64,000 nt of DNA. Source: Pelagibaculum spongiae (GTDB taxonomy: Bacteria > Pseudomonadota > Gammaproteobacteria > Enterobacterales > Pelagibaculaceae). Numbering within the stretch: position 1 is the stretch's first letter; each line of letters begins with the position of its first letter. Under the pieces are notes generated by a model. It ran no database searches. It was given only the letters and a program-made list of their open reading frames with translations, and had not been told where the DNA came from. The DNA lies in NCBI RefSeq assembly GCF_003097315.1, contig NZ_QDDL01000013.1, positions 1-64,000 of the forward strand, given 5' to 3'. Below are positions 37,249-47,074 of the stretch, piece by piece. The translations under genes and the position numbers were made by a program.

Positions 37249-37683
37249 ATGGATGATCAGCCAGTAAAAAAAGAGATTTTGCCAAGAGATAGTCGAGCTG
37301 ACTTATTACGTCGGATCGCATTGATCAGTTATGTGGCGCTATTTATTTTAATCTTTAGTTGGTACAGCGCTTTAGTCACTGACCCGGTATTTCCGCGCTC
37401 AATCAGTATGATTATTTTGCTCGGCCCGTTAATATTCCCCATTCGCGGCATTCTCTACGGCAAAGCTTATACCCATGCTTGGGCCGGTTTGTTGATGGTG
37501 ATTTATATTTGTCACGGCGTAGTGTTAGCAGTTGGCGATACCACCATTGAACGAAGTGTTGGTTGGGTTGAAACCTTACTTGCACTTTCTTTTGTACTCA
37601 GCTCAGCATTTTATGCCAAGCGTGAAGGCCAGCGATTAGGGCTTTCGATTCGTAAAAAGAAGAAAAAGAAGAAAAAGAAGTAG
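37249..37683 (+). CDS. DUF2069 inner-membrane protein with poly-lysine end
   Basis: 144 residues, four hydrophobic segments: about 27-45, 54-72, 80-97 and 105-122 (ALISYVALFILIFSW, MIILLGPLIFPIRGI, AGLLMVIYICHGVVL, ETLLALSFVLSSAF). It ends in a run of nine lysines encoded by AAA/AAG, likely replication-slippage prone. DUF2069 has no known role, but its place between wrbA and hda is conserved in Pseudomonas. A bidirectional terminator follows. Confidence 0.85.
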   Translation: MDDQPVKKEILPRDSRADLLRRIALISYVALFILIFSWYSALVTDPVFPRSISMIILLGPLIFPIRGILYGKAYTHAWAGLLMVIYICHGVVLAVGDTTIERSVGWVETLLALSFVLSSAFYAKREGQRLGLSIRKKKKKKKKK

Positions 37684-37700
37684 CGATTACGACTATTTCA

Positions 37701-37744
37701 GGCATAAAAAAACCAACAATCGAACCGTCGGTTTTTTTATGCCA
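37701..37744. terminator. Bidirectional terminator between the DUF2069 gene and hda
   Basis: GGCATAAAAAAACC pairs with GGTTTTTTTATGCC (14 bp) around an inner loop, giving A- and T-rich flanks that can end transcripts from both sides. Confidence 0.85.
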
Positions 37745-37755
37745 AATTGTTTGAG

Positions 37756-38460
37756 TTAAAAACCCAATACTTCTTTAATAAATGGGATGGTCAGCTTGCG
37801 CTTTGCAACCAAAGAAGCTTTATCTAACTGATCGAGCTTTTCGAATAACAAACTGAATCGCTTATCAGAATGCTTCAACAGGAACCTTGCCGCTTCTTCT
37901 GTCAATTCCAGACCACGCATCCCAGCTCGCAATTGTAACGCCGAAATTTTGTGCTGATCTGTCATGTTAGGCAATTGGAAAACCAACCCCCAGGCTAATC
38001 GTGAACGCAAGTCCGGAAGATTCACTGCCAGTGCTTGCGGCATTTTATCGCCACCAACTAACAGTTTTCCGTTGCTATTACGCACCCGATTGTACAGATG
38101 AAACAAAGCTTCTTCCCAGTCAGCTCGACCGGCAATTAAATGAATATCATCGAGGCAAACCAAGTCAAGCTGTTCCAACCCTTGAAGCATTTCCGGATCC
38201 AGAAAATCGGCTTCTTCAAGTGGCATATAGAAACTGCCCAGACCGGCATCAGCTGCTGATTGGCAAGCTGCCTGTAACAAGTGTGTTTTACCACTGCCTT
38301 CGCTACCCCACAGGTATACGAAAGGCTCACCCTCACCCCTGATCATCATTTGCAGGCAAGCGAGTACTTGTTCCGATTCGTCGGGATAAAAACTGTTAAA
38401 GGTAGCGTCATCCCGCAAACGCAAACCTAAAGGTAATTGGTGATCCTGTCGCAAGCTCAT
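37756..38460 (-). CDS. hda: DnaA inactivator Hda
   Basis: 234 residues, typical for Hda. The N-terminal clamp-binding motif QLPLGL (residues ~8-13) is followed by an AAA+ core with Walker A WGSEGSGKTHLLQA and Walker B LVCLDDIHLIAG. With the beta-clamp it triggers ATP hydrolysis on DnaA to prevent re-initiation. It follows the DUF2066 gene on the same strand, 59 bp away. Its closest relative by fold is DnaA domain III, but the short length and clamp motif exclude DnaA. Confidence 0.93.
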   Translation of the reverse strand: MSLRQDHQLPLGLRLRDDATFNSFYPDESEQVLACLQMMIRGEGEPFVYLWGSEGSGKTHLLQAACQSAADAGLGSFYMPLEEADFLDPEMLQGLEQLDLVCLDDIHLIAGRADWEEALFHLYNRVRNSNGKLLVGGDKMPQALAVNLPDLRSRLAWGLVFQLPNMTDQHKISALQLRAGMRGLELTEEAARFLLKHSDKRFSLLFEKLDQLDKASLVAKRKLTIPFIKEVLGF

Positions 38461-38519
38461 TCCGTCGGCGATGGGTCAGTGACAATTTGCATCATATACT
38501 AATGCAGCCAAGTAAAAAG

Positions 38520-39680
38520 CTATAGCGTCCACTGAAGAATCTTGTCATCGTTTGGCACAGCCGGTAGCTCTTGGGGATTCACAGGAGCAACCAATAGCTG
38601 GTCAAGTTTCAGACTACGTAAAAAATCTGGCCAAATCTGCAACAAGGTGACACTAATTCTCGCCCCTTGATTTGAAAGCTGCAGTAATTCGACCCGTTCA
38701 ACTTGACCTAGGCTAGCCAAATAAACTTCTGCTTGGGCAAATTGCTCAGCAGAGTCCAAACCTGTCAGCAGCACCTGATACTGATGCGGCTGTAAATCTT
38801 GTTTGATGGCATACAAATCGGCCAAGTATTCGGTTATCAAGCTAACACCCTGCGCCATTGCAGGCTGCGGCGTTTGCTCAACAGTCCACTGCTTTAAAAC
38901 TCGACCTTCTTTCAACAATTGCCAACGCCAGCTCCATCGACCGGCAGATTCAGCGCCACGTAGTGTAACAATAAAGTCGGCATCATAACGAGTCGATGCG
39001 CTATCTAAATTTTGATAAAAACCACCCCAGAAATCAGAAACCGTTAATTTGCTGCGATCTTGTAAATCATACAAAGGAAATACCAGCGGCAGCCCACGTT
39101 CAGTTGCAGCATCTAGCATGGATTTTCTTAGCTGATCACCAAACGACTGCTCTCCAGAAACAAACTGACGACGACCATTTAGATCTACCGCAGTCCAGAA
39201 TAATAGAGAAGGACGACGACTACCCCAAACCGGCTGCCCTTGGGCGACCAATAACCGCTGCATTTTCTTGCGATCATATTGAATATCTAGCCATAACTGC
39301 TCAATTTCGTTAACCAGTGGCTGAACTTGAGCGACTTGATTATCGATAATCGGTGAGACAATCTGCGACAAATTAGTACCGGAGCTGGTTTCAAGTTGCT
39401 GTTGAATTTTTTGCGTGCGGTAGGAAAAACCTTGGATATAGCTAGACGGTTTTTCTAACGCTCGGTTGATTTCTGGTAGCGCCAACACTGCAGTATGGCC
39501 GTTCACTCGAACCAACGCTTCCGCAAGACCTTGACGGAATGCTTGCATACGGGGTGCATCACCTCGATCAGCCACTTTACGACTAACCTGATACAAACCA
39601 TCGACTTCAACCGCCGATGCAGAGCCAACTGCCATCATTACTAACCATGTCAGCAGAAGCCTTCCCAGCAATGCGTGCAT
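38520..39680 (-). CDS. DUF2066 secreted protein
   Basis: 386 residues with a signal peptide (LLLTWLVMMAVGSASA) and the DUF2066 opening VDGLYQVSRKVADR and RMQAFRQGLAEALVRVNG. Function is unknown. The gene lies between hda and the divergent purM with the same partners as in Pseudomonas. The intergenic spacing to hda (59 bp) suggests one transcript. Confidence 0.85.
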   Translation of the reverse strand: MHALLGRLLLTWLVMMAVGSASAVEVDGLYQVSRKVADRGDAPRMQAFRQGLAEALVRVNGHTAVLALPEINRALEKPSSYIQGFSYRTQKIQQQLETSSGTNLSQIVSPIIDNQVAQVQPLVNEIEQLWLDIQYDRKKMQRLLVAQGQPVWGSRRPSLLFWTAVDLNGRRQFVSGEQSFGDQLRKSMLDAATERGLPLVFPLYDLQDRSKLTVSDFWGGFYQNLDSASTRYDADFIVTLRGAESAGRWSWRWQLLKEGRVLKQWTVEQTPQPAMAQGVSLITEYLADLYAIKQDLQPHQYQVLLTGLDSAEQFAQAEVYLASLGQVERVELLQLSNQGARISVTLLQIWPDFLRSLKLDQLLVAPVNPQELPAVPNDDKILQWTL

Positions 39681-39944
39681 ATCTCTCCCAGTAAAAATAT
39701 TTGCCTTTGCGCCGCAAGCTAGGCCAGCGACAATTTAATGTCAAGATTATTGTTCACAGACAAACTATCTCAAGATACAGAATCCACATTTTGAAATAAT
39801 TTAACTATATGCAACGCCCGCCAATAGTGGCCATCGATAGCCAACTAACAGTTATTTTTACTTACATTACCAAACGATATTTCTCTCTCGCCCAAGGATT
39901 GTTAAACTAGCCATCCCGCAGCACCCCAACGAGACCGTAAGCAA

Positions 39945-40979
39945 GTGTCTGAACAAAATGGCTCTCCCCTGACTTATCGTGATGCCGGCGTAGATATTGA
40001 TGCTGGCAATCAATTGGTAGAAAAAATAAAAGATGTCGCGAGCAGTACGCGCCGTCCAGGCGTTCTTGCTGGCTTAGGTGGCTTCGGCGCCTTGTTTGAA
40101 ATCCCCGAAGGTTACCAACAACCAGTGCTTGTCTCTGGCACGGATGGCGTTGGAACCAAGCTCAGATTGGCTCTGGATTTAAATCGACATGACACTGTAG
40201 GCATCGACCTAGTTGCTATGTGTGTTAACGATTTGATCGTCCAGGGTGCAGAACCGCTTTTCTTCCTTGATTACTACGCCAGCGGCAAGCTGGATGTCGA
40301 AAAAGCTGCAGATGTCGTTTCTGGCATCGGTGAAGGCTGTCGACAAGCGGGTTGCGCATTAATCGGTGGTGAAACCGCTGAAATGCCTGGCATGTATCAT
40401 GGCGATGACTACGACATGGCTGGTTTTTGTGTCGGCGTGGTCGAGAAAAGTAAAATCATCGATGGCACCAAGGTACAACCTGGCGATGCAATTATCGCAC
40501 TGGGTTCATCCGGCCCTCACTCCAATGGTTTTTCATTAATCCGCAAGGTTCTAGAAATCAGCAATGCTGATTTGAATATGGATATTGACGGTGAAAGCTT
40601 GGCCGATCGTTTAATGGCACCCACTCGCATTTATATCAAACCATTACTGGCACTTTGTAAAGAATTTGATATTCACGCAATGGCACACATTACTGGCGGT
40701 GGACTGCCAGAGAACATCCCAAGAGTATTACCCGACAATTGCGATGCACAAATTGATACCACCAGCTGGGAAATCCCTGCGGTATTTAAATGGCTGCAAC
40801 AGCAAGGCAATATTGAACAGCACGAATTGCTGCGCACACTCAATTGTGGCGTTGGCATGGTAGTTTGCTTGCCGGTCGAACAAGCTCAATCAGCAATTGA
40901 AGCCCTGCAAGCTGCCGGTGAAACTGCCTGGCAGATTGGCAGTATTGAATCTGGCAATCAGCAAGTTCGCTATTGCTAA
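39945..40979 (+). CDS. purM: Phosphoribosylformylglycinamidine cyclo-ligase
   Basis: 344 residues, matching PurM (~345). It makes aminoimidazole ribotide from FGAM with ATP. Family blocks are [40 protein letters not shown] as [14 protein letters not shown], and [11 protein letters not shown]. The start is GTG 39945, since no ATG occurs at the right place. purN follows 14 bp later on the same strand, the usual purMN pair. Confidence 0.95.
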   Translation: MSEQNGSPLTYRDAGVDIDAGNQLVEKIKDVASSTRRPGVLAGLGGFGALFEIPEGYQQPVLVSGTDGVGTKLRLALDLNRHDTVGIDLVAMCVNDLIVQGAEPLFFLDYYASGKLDVEKAADVVSGIGEGCRQAGCALIGGETAEMPGMYHGDDYDMAGFCVGVVEKSKIIDGTKVQPGDAIIALGSSGPHSNGFSLIRKVLEISNADLNMDIDGESLADRLMAPTRIYIKPLLALCKEFDIHAMAHITGGGLPENIPRVLPDNCDAQIDTTSWEIPAVFKWLQQQGNIEQHELLRTLNCGVGMVVCLPVEQAQSAIEALQAAGETAWQIGSIESGNQQVRYC

Positions 40980-40993
40980 ATCAGAGATAAAAT

Positions 40994-41650
40994 ATGCAAG
41001 CCATGCCTGTCGTAGTATTACTGTCCGGAAGCGGCAGTAACCTGCAGGCACTCATTGACAGCCTGGCTAATAATCAGGCTGTCAATTTATGTGCCGTTAT
41101 TAGCAATAACCCAAACGCCTATGGCCTAGAGCGCGCTAAAGCTGCAGGAATTGATGCAGTCACCCTTGACCACCGTCAATTTTCTAGCCGCGAAGCCTAT
41201 GATCATGAGTTACAGTCAGTTATTGATCAATTTGAACCGGGATTAGTTGTTTTGGCCGGTTTTATGCGAATTTTGACTGCTTCTTTTGTTGAGCGCTATC
41301 ACGGAAGAATGTTAAATATTCATCCATCATTACTACCTAAGTACAAAGGTTTGAATACTCATACCAAAGCGCTGCAAGCTGGCGACGCTGAACATGGATT
41401 GAGCATTCACTTTGTCACGGCCGACCTGGATGGTGGTCCGATAGTAATTCAGGCAAAGCTTGCGATTGATACCACGGATGATGTCAACAGTTTGCAACAA
41501 AAGATTCATCATCTGGAGCATCGCTATTACCCGCAAGCAGTTAGCTGGTTTGCTGAGAAACGAGTTGCACTCAAGGATGATGGCGTTTATTTAGATCAGC
41601 GCCTACTAGGAATATCAGGGGTGCAATTCGACCATTCTAGGAGCGATTAA
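40994..41650 (+). CDS. purN: Phosphoribosylglycinamide formyltransferase PurN
   Basis: 218 residues, PurN length. It transfers a formyl group from 10-formyl-THF to GAR in purine synthesis. Motifs are VLLSGSGSNLQAL, AGFMRILTASFV, and the catalytic region MLNIHPSLLPKYKGLNTH, with a later HFVTADLDGGPII. The stop overlaps the next start (TAATG). The purMN-DUF3108 order is a conserved operon in Pseudomonas. Confidence 0.95.
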   Translation: MQAMPVVVLLSGSGSNLQALIDSLANNQAVNLCAVISNNPNAYGLERAKAAGIDAVTLDHRQFSSREAYDHELQSVIDQFEPGLVVLAGFMRILTASFVERYHGRMLNIHPSLLPKYKGLNTHTKALQAGDAEHGLSIHFVTADLDGGPIVIQAKLAIDTTDDVNSLQQKIHHLEHRYYPQAVSWFAEKRVALKDDGVYLDQRLLGISGVQFDHSRSD

Positions 41651-42387
41651 TGAAGTCCTTTGGCGCAATTTTAGGCCTGATAACAGCTGTTGCATTTTCC
41701 TCAATAGCTCTTGCGGATCACAACGTGCTTTCGCCGTATCAAGCTGAATATACATTGAGAGCCAAAGGATTAAATATCGGCGAGGCCACTCGCCGATTAA
41801 CCATTAACGACGATAAAGTAAAACTGGAAACCCGTTCAGAATCTACTGGGGCGATTGGCTTATTTCTCAAGTTCAACCAAATGGAGCGTTCAACGCTCAC
41901 CATAGTCGATAAAAAACCAACGCCAGACAACTACATGATGAGTCGCAGTAAGCGCGGCAGAAAAACCATTCGCAAAATGCACTTTGATCACAATGCCGGC
42001 CTGTTAGAAATTGATATTGAATCTAACCGTAAAACCGTACCGCTAGAAAAAGAGCTCTACGACCAACAAAGTTACCAGCTGGCTTTACGAATGGATCTGC
42101 AAGCAGGAAAAACAGAATTAACCTACCCGATTTATCGCAAAGGCCAGAAGGTTCAGTACACCTTTAAAATCATCGGTGAAGAAACGCTAGATACTGTCGC
42201 AGGTGAATTCAACACCATCCGACTGAGTCGAAAAGTAAAAAATCGCCAGACTGAAATTTGGGTCGCTAAAGACTACAACTATATTTTGGTAAAAATTACC
42301 AAAAGCAAAAACGACAGTCAGATAGCCGATCTGGAATTAACTAAATTCACCTATCTTGACAGCCAGCACAAGTTGAAAATTAAATAG
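41650..42387 (+). CDS. DUF3108 periplasmic protein
   Basis: 245 residues with a signal peptide (ILGLITAVAFSSIALA) and the DUF3108 pattern SPYQAEYTLRAKGLNIGEATR in parts, with YRKGQKVQYTFKIIGEETLDTVAGEFNTI in parts. Function is unknown. ATG 41650 overlaps purN by one base. A strong terminator follows at 42402. Confidence 0.85.
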   Translation: MKSFGAILGLITAVAFSSIALADHNVLSPYQAEYTLRAKGLNIGEATRRLTINDDKVKLETRSESTGAIGLFLKFNQMERSTLTIVDKKPTPDNYMMSRSKRGRKTIRKMHFDHNAGLLEIDIESNRKTVPLEKELYDQQSYQLALRMDLQAGKTELTYPIYRKGQKVQYTFKIIGEETLDTVAGEFNTIRLSRKVKNRQTEIWVAKDYNYILVKITKSKNDSQIADLELTKFTYLDSQHKLKIK

Positions 42388-42401
42388 CAACGATTAACTG
42401 C

Positions 42402-42434
42402 AAAAGCCCCGGCCAATCGCCGGGGCTTTTTTTT
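42402..42434 (+). terminator. Rho-independent terminator after the purMN operon
   Basis: AAAAGCCCCGGC and GCCGGGGCTTTT form a perfect GC-rich stem with a CAATC loop, ending in eight T. Confidence 0.93.
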
Positions 42435-42512
42435 GCATCGCCAAAACTTGAGAATACAAGCCCACTACTGTTAAATAGAAAATTACTAAAGGACTAGTAC
42501 AGAAGAAGAAAA

Positions 42513-45071
42513 ATGTTCAGGAACCTGCTTTATTCAGCAAGCTTTATACTATTTATTGGCTGTGCAACCAAGCCCACCACTGAAAACTACCACAGGGCAA
42601 TACAAACTGGTGACATTCAAACTCTAAAAGAGATTGACCAACAGAACTTCCGTACTGCTATAGCCACCAAGCAACTGGCAAAGCTTTCACTGCATTATGC
42701 CGTTAAGAAAAACCAAGCTGAAGTACTGAAGTATCTGATTCAATCCGGCTATCCAGCTGATCAAAAAAACTCTGATGGCAAAACCCCTCTTATGCTGGCC
42801 GCCAAGTCTGGCTCAGAGCCATTAATTCGTCTGCTTATTGAAATGGGAGCAAACCCTGAAGCAACAGACGAAAGTGGAAATATTGCACTGAGCTATTTAC
42901 CTAAAGAGCACAGCAGCCTTGCTGTGCTCTTATTTACAAAATCATCAGACCTTGATCGAAAAAACCAGGCTGACCAGACTCTTCTTGAAACTGTTCAGGG
43001 AGATGCAATCAAAAAATTTCTGGTCGTCCAGAGAGCAGATAGATATCTTGCTCAACGTAGGCTTGAGTCCGCACTGGGAAAAGATGACAAAGAAAAAGTA
43101 GCCAGCTACATCCATTCCGGCTTTCCAATAGACCTTCGCATGAAGGACCAACAAACCCCTGTTATGATGGCCATTTCCAAAAACGCAAAGCAATCCTTCA
43201 AGCTATTGGTAGAGGCAGGAGCTGACCTAGAAGCAGGCAACAAAAACAAAAACACACCACTGCACTACGCCGCATATTTTAATCGACCAGAAATGATCGA
43301 AACGCTGTTGCGGCATAATGTGAATATCAACCAGAAGAACAAATTTGGTCGAAACCCTCTTTTTACTGCTGTTCTAAACAACAACCAAGAAGCTCTCGTG
43401 CCTTTATTCATTTATAAAATAGACACAAACAGCCTTGACAATAACAGTTGGTCACCCCTGATGCACGCCGTTGATCAAAACCAACCACAGCAGGTAAAAG
43501 CCTTACTGCAAGCCGGAGCAGACCCAACCCTGACCAATAAAAAAGGCTGGCAGGCACTCCACCTCACTGTCAATCATCCCAAAAAGACCAGACATGATTT
43601 TCCTGTCATCGCTCAAATGTTGATTGACGCTGGCGCGGATATCAATGCTCAAACCAAAGTTGGTGATACTGCTGTAAACCTCGCTGCATATGGCAATAAG
43701 CTAAAAACACTCAATGTGTTACTTCATCATAAAGCAAACACATCGATAGCTGATGAAAGCGGCTGGACTCCACTGATAAGCGCAACCTATAACAACCATC
43801 CCGATAGCGTTACCGCGCTTTTAAAATCAGATGCCAATCCGAACCTGAGCAGCAAAAAAGGCTGGGCTGCGCTTCATTTCACAGTCAATATATTAAAAGA
43901 CAAGCAGCATGATCTTAATTTAATTGCTCAACAATTAATTGAAGCAGGCGCAAACATTAATCAAAAAACAAATAGTGGCTATACGCCATTAAATTTAGCC
44001 GCCACCAATAACAAACCAAAAACTTTGGAAGTCTTGATCAAGCAGAAAGCGAAACTGAACTTGAAGAACAACAACGGCTGGCCTCCGTTAATGAACGCCG
44101 TAAACAAAGGCTATCAAAAAATCACATCCCAGCTTTTAAAAGCTGGCGCCAAACCAAACATTTCAAATAAAGATGGCGAGAGCGCACTACACCTTACTGT
44201 TAACAAAAGCAAAGATGCCACACATGACTACCCCGAAATCGCCCAATTACTAATCAAGCACGGAGCAAACCTCAACAGCCGGAACAATTTTGGCGCGACT
44301 CCATTATATTTATCCGTCCTGAATAACAAGATAAACACTTTTACTGAGCTATTAAAACACAAACCTGACATCAGCCTGACTACGCATAAAGGCTGGTCAC
44401 CGCTTAGTGCTGCAGTGGATAACGCTCAAGCAGAGATAGCCAAAAAATTACTGCGTGCCGGGGCCAACCCCAACACAGCCACAACAGATCAATGGACACC
44501 CATTATGAATGCGGTCAATAAAAACCTGCCGAAAATTGTACAAATTTTGCTTAAGGCGAAGGCTGATCCGGATTTCAGCCAAAAATCTGGCTGGACTGCA
44601 CTGCACCTCTTGAGCAATGGTAAACATCAGTTTGATAATCGAAAAGTTGCCAAGATGCTGGTTCGTGCGAGCGCCAGCTTCAACAAAAAAAATGATGCTG
44701 GTTTAACACCTCTCATGCTGGCCGCAATGAACAATCGGGTTCAGGTAACAGAAACCTTAATTGAAATCGGAGCGGATCTGAACGAAGTGAACTGGAAAGA
44801 TAACCAGCGCTCAGCACTGGATTACGCCATCAAGGAGGGTAATTACCAAGTAGCCAGTCTACTGAGAAACAATAAGGCAAGTAGCGGCCTGGAAGCAGCA
44901 AAATACCCCGATCGCCCAGCGGCAAAATCGGGTTATATTCGCTGCAATACTCGCTGCTCAAATGGCGATTGCTACCGAACTTACTCCGACGGAAGAAAAG
45001 TCCGTTTCCAGGCAGAACGGAAATACAATCCCTTTAACAGCCAGTGGGAGTGGGATTCCGGCAGCTGCTAG
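42513..45071 (+). CDS. Large ankyrin-repeat lipoprotein
   Basis: 852 residues. Lipoprotein signal with lipobox FIGC (MFRNLLYSASFILFIGC in parts), so probably anchored in the outer membrane. Residues ~35-815 are ankyrin repeats. From Ser312 the repeats form an exact 105-residue super-repeat of three ankyrins (copies start at 312, 417 and 522, with a partial one from 627), each with the longer middle unit ALHLTVN, HD, IAQxLI, AGANIN. A ~45-residue C-terminal module with five Cys (CNTRCSNGDC and the final SC) follows. Such proteins bind other proteins; the partner is unknown. It lies between two conserved housekeeping blocks. Confidence 0.9.
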   Translation: MFRNLLYSASFILFIGCATKPTTENYHRAIQTGDIQTLKEIDQQNFRTAIATKQLAKLSLHYAVKKNQAEVLKYLIQSGYPADQKNSDGKTPLMLAAKSGSEPLIRLLIEMGANPEATDESGNIALSYLPKEHSSLAVLLFTKSSDLDRKNQADQTLLETVQGDAIKKFLVVQRADRYLAQRRLESALGKDDKEKVASYIHSGFPIDLRMKDQQTPVMMAISKNAKQSFKLLVEAGADLEAGNKNKNTPLHYAAYFNRPEMIETLLRHNVNINQKNKFGRNPLFTAVLNNNQEALVPLFIYKIDTNSLDNNSWSPLMHAVDQNQPQQVKALLQAGADPTLTNKKGWQALHLTVNHPKKTRHDFPVIAQMLIDAGADINAQTKVGDTAVNLAAYGNKLKTLNVLLHHKANTSIADESGWTPLISATYNNHPDSVTALLKSDANPNLSSKKGWAALHFTVNILKDKQHDLNLIAQQLIEAGANINQKTNSGYTPLNLAATNNKPKTLEVLIKQKAKLNLKNNNGWPPLMNAVNKGYQKITSQLLKAGAKPNISNKDGESALHLTVNKSKDATHDYPEIAQLLIKHGANLNSRNNFGATPLYLSVLNNKINTFTELLKHKPDISLTTHKGWSPLSAAVDNAQAEIAKKLLRAGANPNTATTDQWTPIMNAVNKNLPKIVQILLKAKADPDFSQKSGWTALHLLSNGKHQFDNRKVAKMLVRASASFNKKNDAGLTPLMLAAMNNRVQVTETLIEIGADLNEVNWKDNQRSALDYAIKEGNYQVASLLRNNKASSGLEAAKYPDRPAAKSGYIRCNTRCSNGDCYRTYSDGRKVRFQAERKYNPFNSQWEWDSGSC

Positions 45072-45088
45072 CCAAGTTAGCTTCCGAT

Positions 45089-45128
45089 AAAAAAATCCCG
45101 AGCTGAAAATTCAGCTCGGGATTTTTTT
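45089..45128. terminator. Bidirectional terminator between ankyrin gene and dcd
   Basis: Stem AAATCCCGAGCTGA/TCAGCTCGGGATTT with flanking A- and T-runs around AAAT serves both the plus-strand ankyrin gene and the convergent dcd. Confidence 0.92.
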
Positions 45129-45139
45129 ATTCATTCCAA

Positions 45140-45724
45140 TCAGATGTCCGCTGCAATTCGGCTCGCCACTGCCGCTTGTTGGTTTTTATACTTGGCATCG
45201 CTACGACTATTGTAAGGTCGCTCTGCTGGGCCAGTTAGCATTTCAAAATTAATCGCGCCAATGGTCATGCCCGGACGTAATGCCAATGGTAATTTTCCAC
45301 CATTGAAAAATTCCAGTACGATTTTTCCACTCCAGCCCGGGTCAATTCGGTGCGCCGTTACATGCACCATTAAACCCAAACGCGCCAATGAAGATCGGCC
45401 ATCTAGCCAACCGACCAAATCATCAGGAATAGTGACTGATTGCAAAGTGACGGCCAGCGCCAATTCACCCGGATGCAAATAAAATGCTTCACCGTCTTTA
45501 ATGAGAATTTCTTTACTCATCACTTGGTCGAGTACTTTATTCACTTCTTCTTTTGGGCCGCTCAAATCAACATAAGGAGCAACATGGTCGTTGAACACTC
45601 GAAAACTATTACCCAGTTCGAGATCAACCGTAACGCCACTGATTTTTTCTTTTGCTGGACGCGGCTCAATAACTATTTTGCCTTCATCTAGACATTTTTC
45701 GATATCCCGATCACACAGTCGCAT
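45140..45724 (-). CDS. dcd: dCTP deaminase
   Basis: 194 residues, the E. coli Dcd length. It deaminates dCTP to dUTP in pyrimidine nucleotide synthesis. Family motifs are [23 protein letters not shown] and [10 protein letters not shown], then [15 protein letters not shown] with the catalytic glutamate region. It is followed on the same strand by nothing close; mrp lies upstream 73 bp away. The dcd-mrp-metG order matches Pseudomonas. Confidence 0.95.
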   Translation of the reverse strand: MRLCDRDIEKCLDEGKIVIEPRPAKEKISGVTVDLELGNSFRVFNDHVAPYVDLSGPKEEVNKVLDQVMSKEILIKDGEAFYLHPGELALAVTLQSVTIPDDLVGWLDGRSSLARLGLMVHVTAHRIDPGWSGKIVLEFFNGGKLPLALRPGMTIGAINFEMLTGPAERPYNSRSDAKYKNQQAAVASRIAADI

Positions 45725-45797
45725 GCTTTACCCCTGATGCTGAATCGATAACAGCCTGACAAGCAACGTTTGTCAGGCTGGCATTCAAACAATCTGT

Positions 45798-46883
45798 TTA
45801 TTCGTCGTCAGAAATCATAATGCTTGGCTGATCATCCTCGCCTTGGGCGATCTTAAGCAGATCAGCTGCAATTTTCAGCGCAATTTTTGCATATTCTTGC
45901 GCCGCTGCGCTATCAGGTTCTGCCACAACGGTCGGTTTACCTTCGTCAGACTGCTGACGAATCGCTAATGCCAATGGTAATCGCCCTAGCAAAGATACAT
46001 TGAAATCTTCGCCCATTTTTTCGCCACCACCTTCACCAAAAATTGGTTCAGCATGGCCACAACTTGAACAGATATGAGTGCTCATGTTTTCGACCACGCC
46101 CAATACTGGCACCTGGACTTTTTCAAACATTGCCAAGCCTTTACGTGCATCAATGCAAGCAATATCTTGCGGTGTTGTAACAATTACCGCACCGGAAACC
46201 GGCACTTTTTGCGACAAGGTCAGTTGAATGTCACCGGTGCCGGGTGGCATATCAACAAACAAATAATCCAGCTGACCCCATTCAGTTTCATTGATTAACT
46301 GAAGTAATGCACCGCTGGCCATAGGGCCACGCCACACCATCGGGTTATCTTCTTCGACTAACACGCCCATCGTCATGGCTTTTACGCCATAGTTTTCGAC
46401 CGGAATCATGCTGTTACTTTCAGTAACTTGCGGGCCTTGTTTAATGCCTAACATGCGATGTTGGCTAGGGCCGTAAATATCAGCATCTAACACGCCAACT
46501 TTGGCACCCTGGGCAGCAAACGCCAGCGCCAAGTTCACCGTTGTGGTTGATTTACCAACACCACCTTTTCCCGAAGCAATTGCCACAATATTGGCAACTT
46601 GTGCCAGCTTGCCTTCGCTTTTAGTCGCTTGAGCAACCACCTGCCATTTCAAAGATAACTCAACCGACTCAATTTCAGGTAACGCTTGCAGCTGCGAGGT
46701 TAATTGCTGCTGCAACTGAGCTAGAAACTGCTGAGAAGGGACTTTCAAAGTAATTTTTGCACTGAGCTTTTTGCTTTCAAGCTGGGCATGCTCGATATCA
46801 GCTAGCTGATCAAGCGGACAATCTAAAAGTGGAAAACTAATTTTAGCCAACTGAAGGCTCAACAACTGGTACGCATCTGACAT
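45798..46883 (-). CDS. mrp: Mrp/ApbC iron-sulfur cluster carrier ATPase
   Basis: 361 residues. An N-terminal MIP18-like domain (1-85) precedes a deviant Walker A ASGKGGVGKSTTTVNLA (about residues 106-122), then DADIYGPSQHRM, VDMPPGTGDIQLT and the cluster-binding CxxC in THICSSCGHAEPIFG. It carries and delivers Fe-S clusters in the cytosol. It lies divergent from metG with a ~190-bp gap and is paired with dcd. Confidence 0.93.
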   Translation of the reverse strand: MSDAYQLLSLQLAKISFPLLDCPLDQLADIEHAQLESKKLSAKITLKVPSQQFLAQLQQQLTSQLQALPEIESVELSLKWQVVAQATKSEGKLAQVANIVAIASGKGGVGKSTTTVNLALAFAAQGAKVGVLDADIYGPSQHRMLGIKQGPQVTESNSMIPVENYGVKAMTMGVLVEEDNPMVWRGPMASGALLQLINETEWGQLDYLFVDMPPGTGDIQLTLSQKVPVSGAVIVTTPQDIACIDARKGLAMFEKVQVPVLGVVENMSTHICSSCGHAEPIFGEGGGEKMGEDFNVSLLGRLPLALAIRQQSDEGKPTVVAEPDSAAAQEYAKIALKIAADLLKIAQGEDDQPSIMISDDE

Positions 46884-47074
46884 GAAGATTAATCACCAAT
46901 AGAATCGGGTGCGGGCATTCTATCCCTGTCAGAGCAAACGATCCAACCAGCTGCTGATTGAAATCAACCTAACAAGCGCACAGCGCAGATCGAAACAAGG
47001 GAAAAGATGAAACCAGCCCCCTAAAGGAGTATATTGTTCGCCCTTTGTTATCACCGTTTCAGCTCGGATAATAC

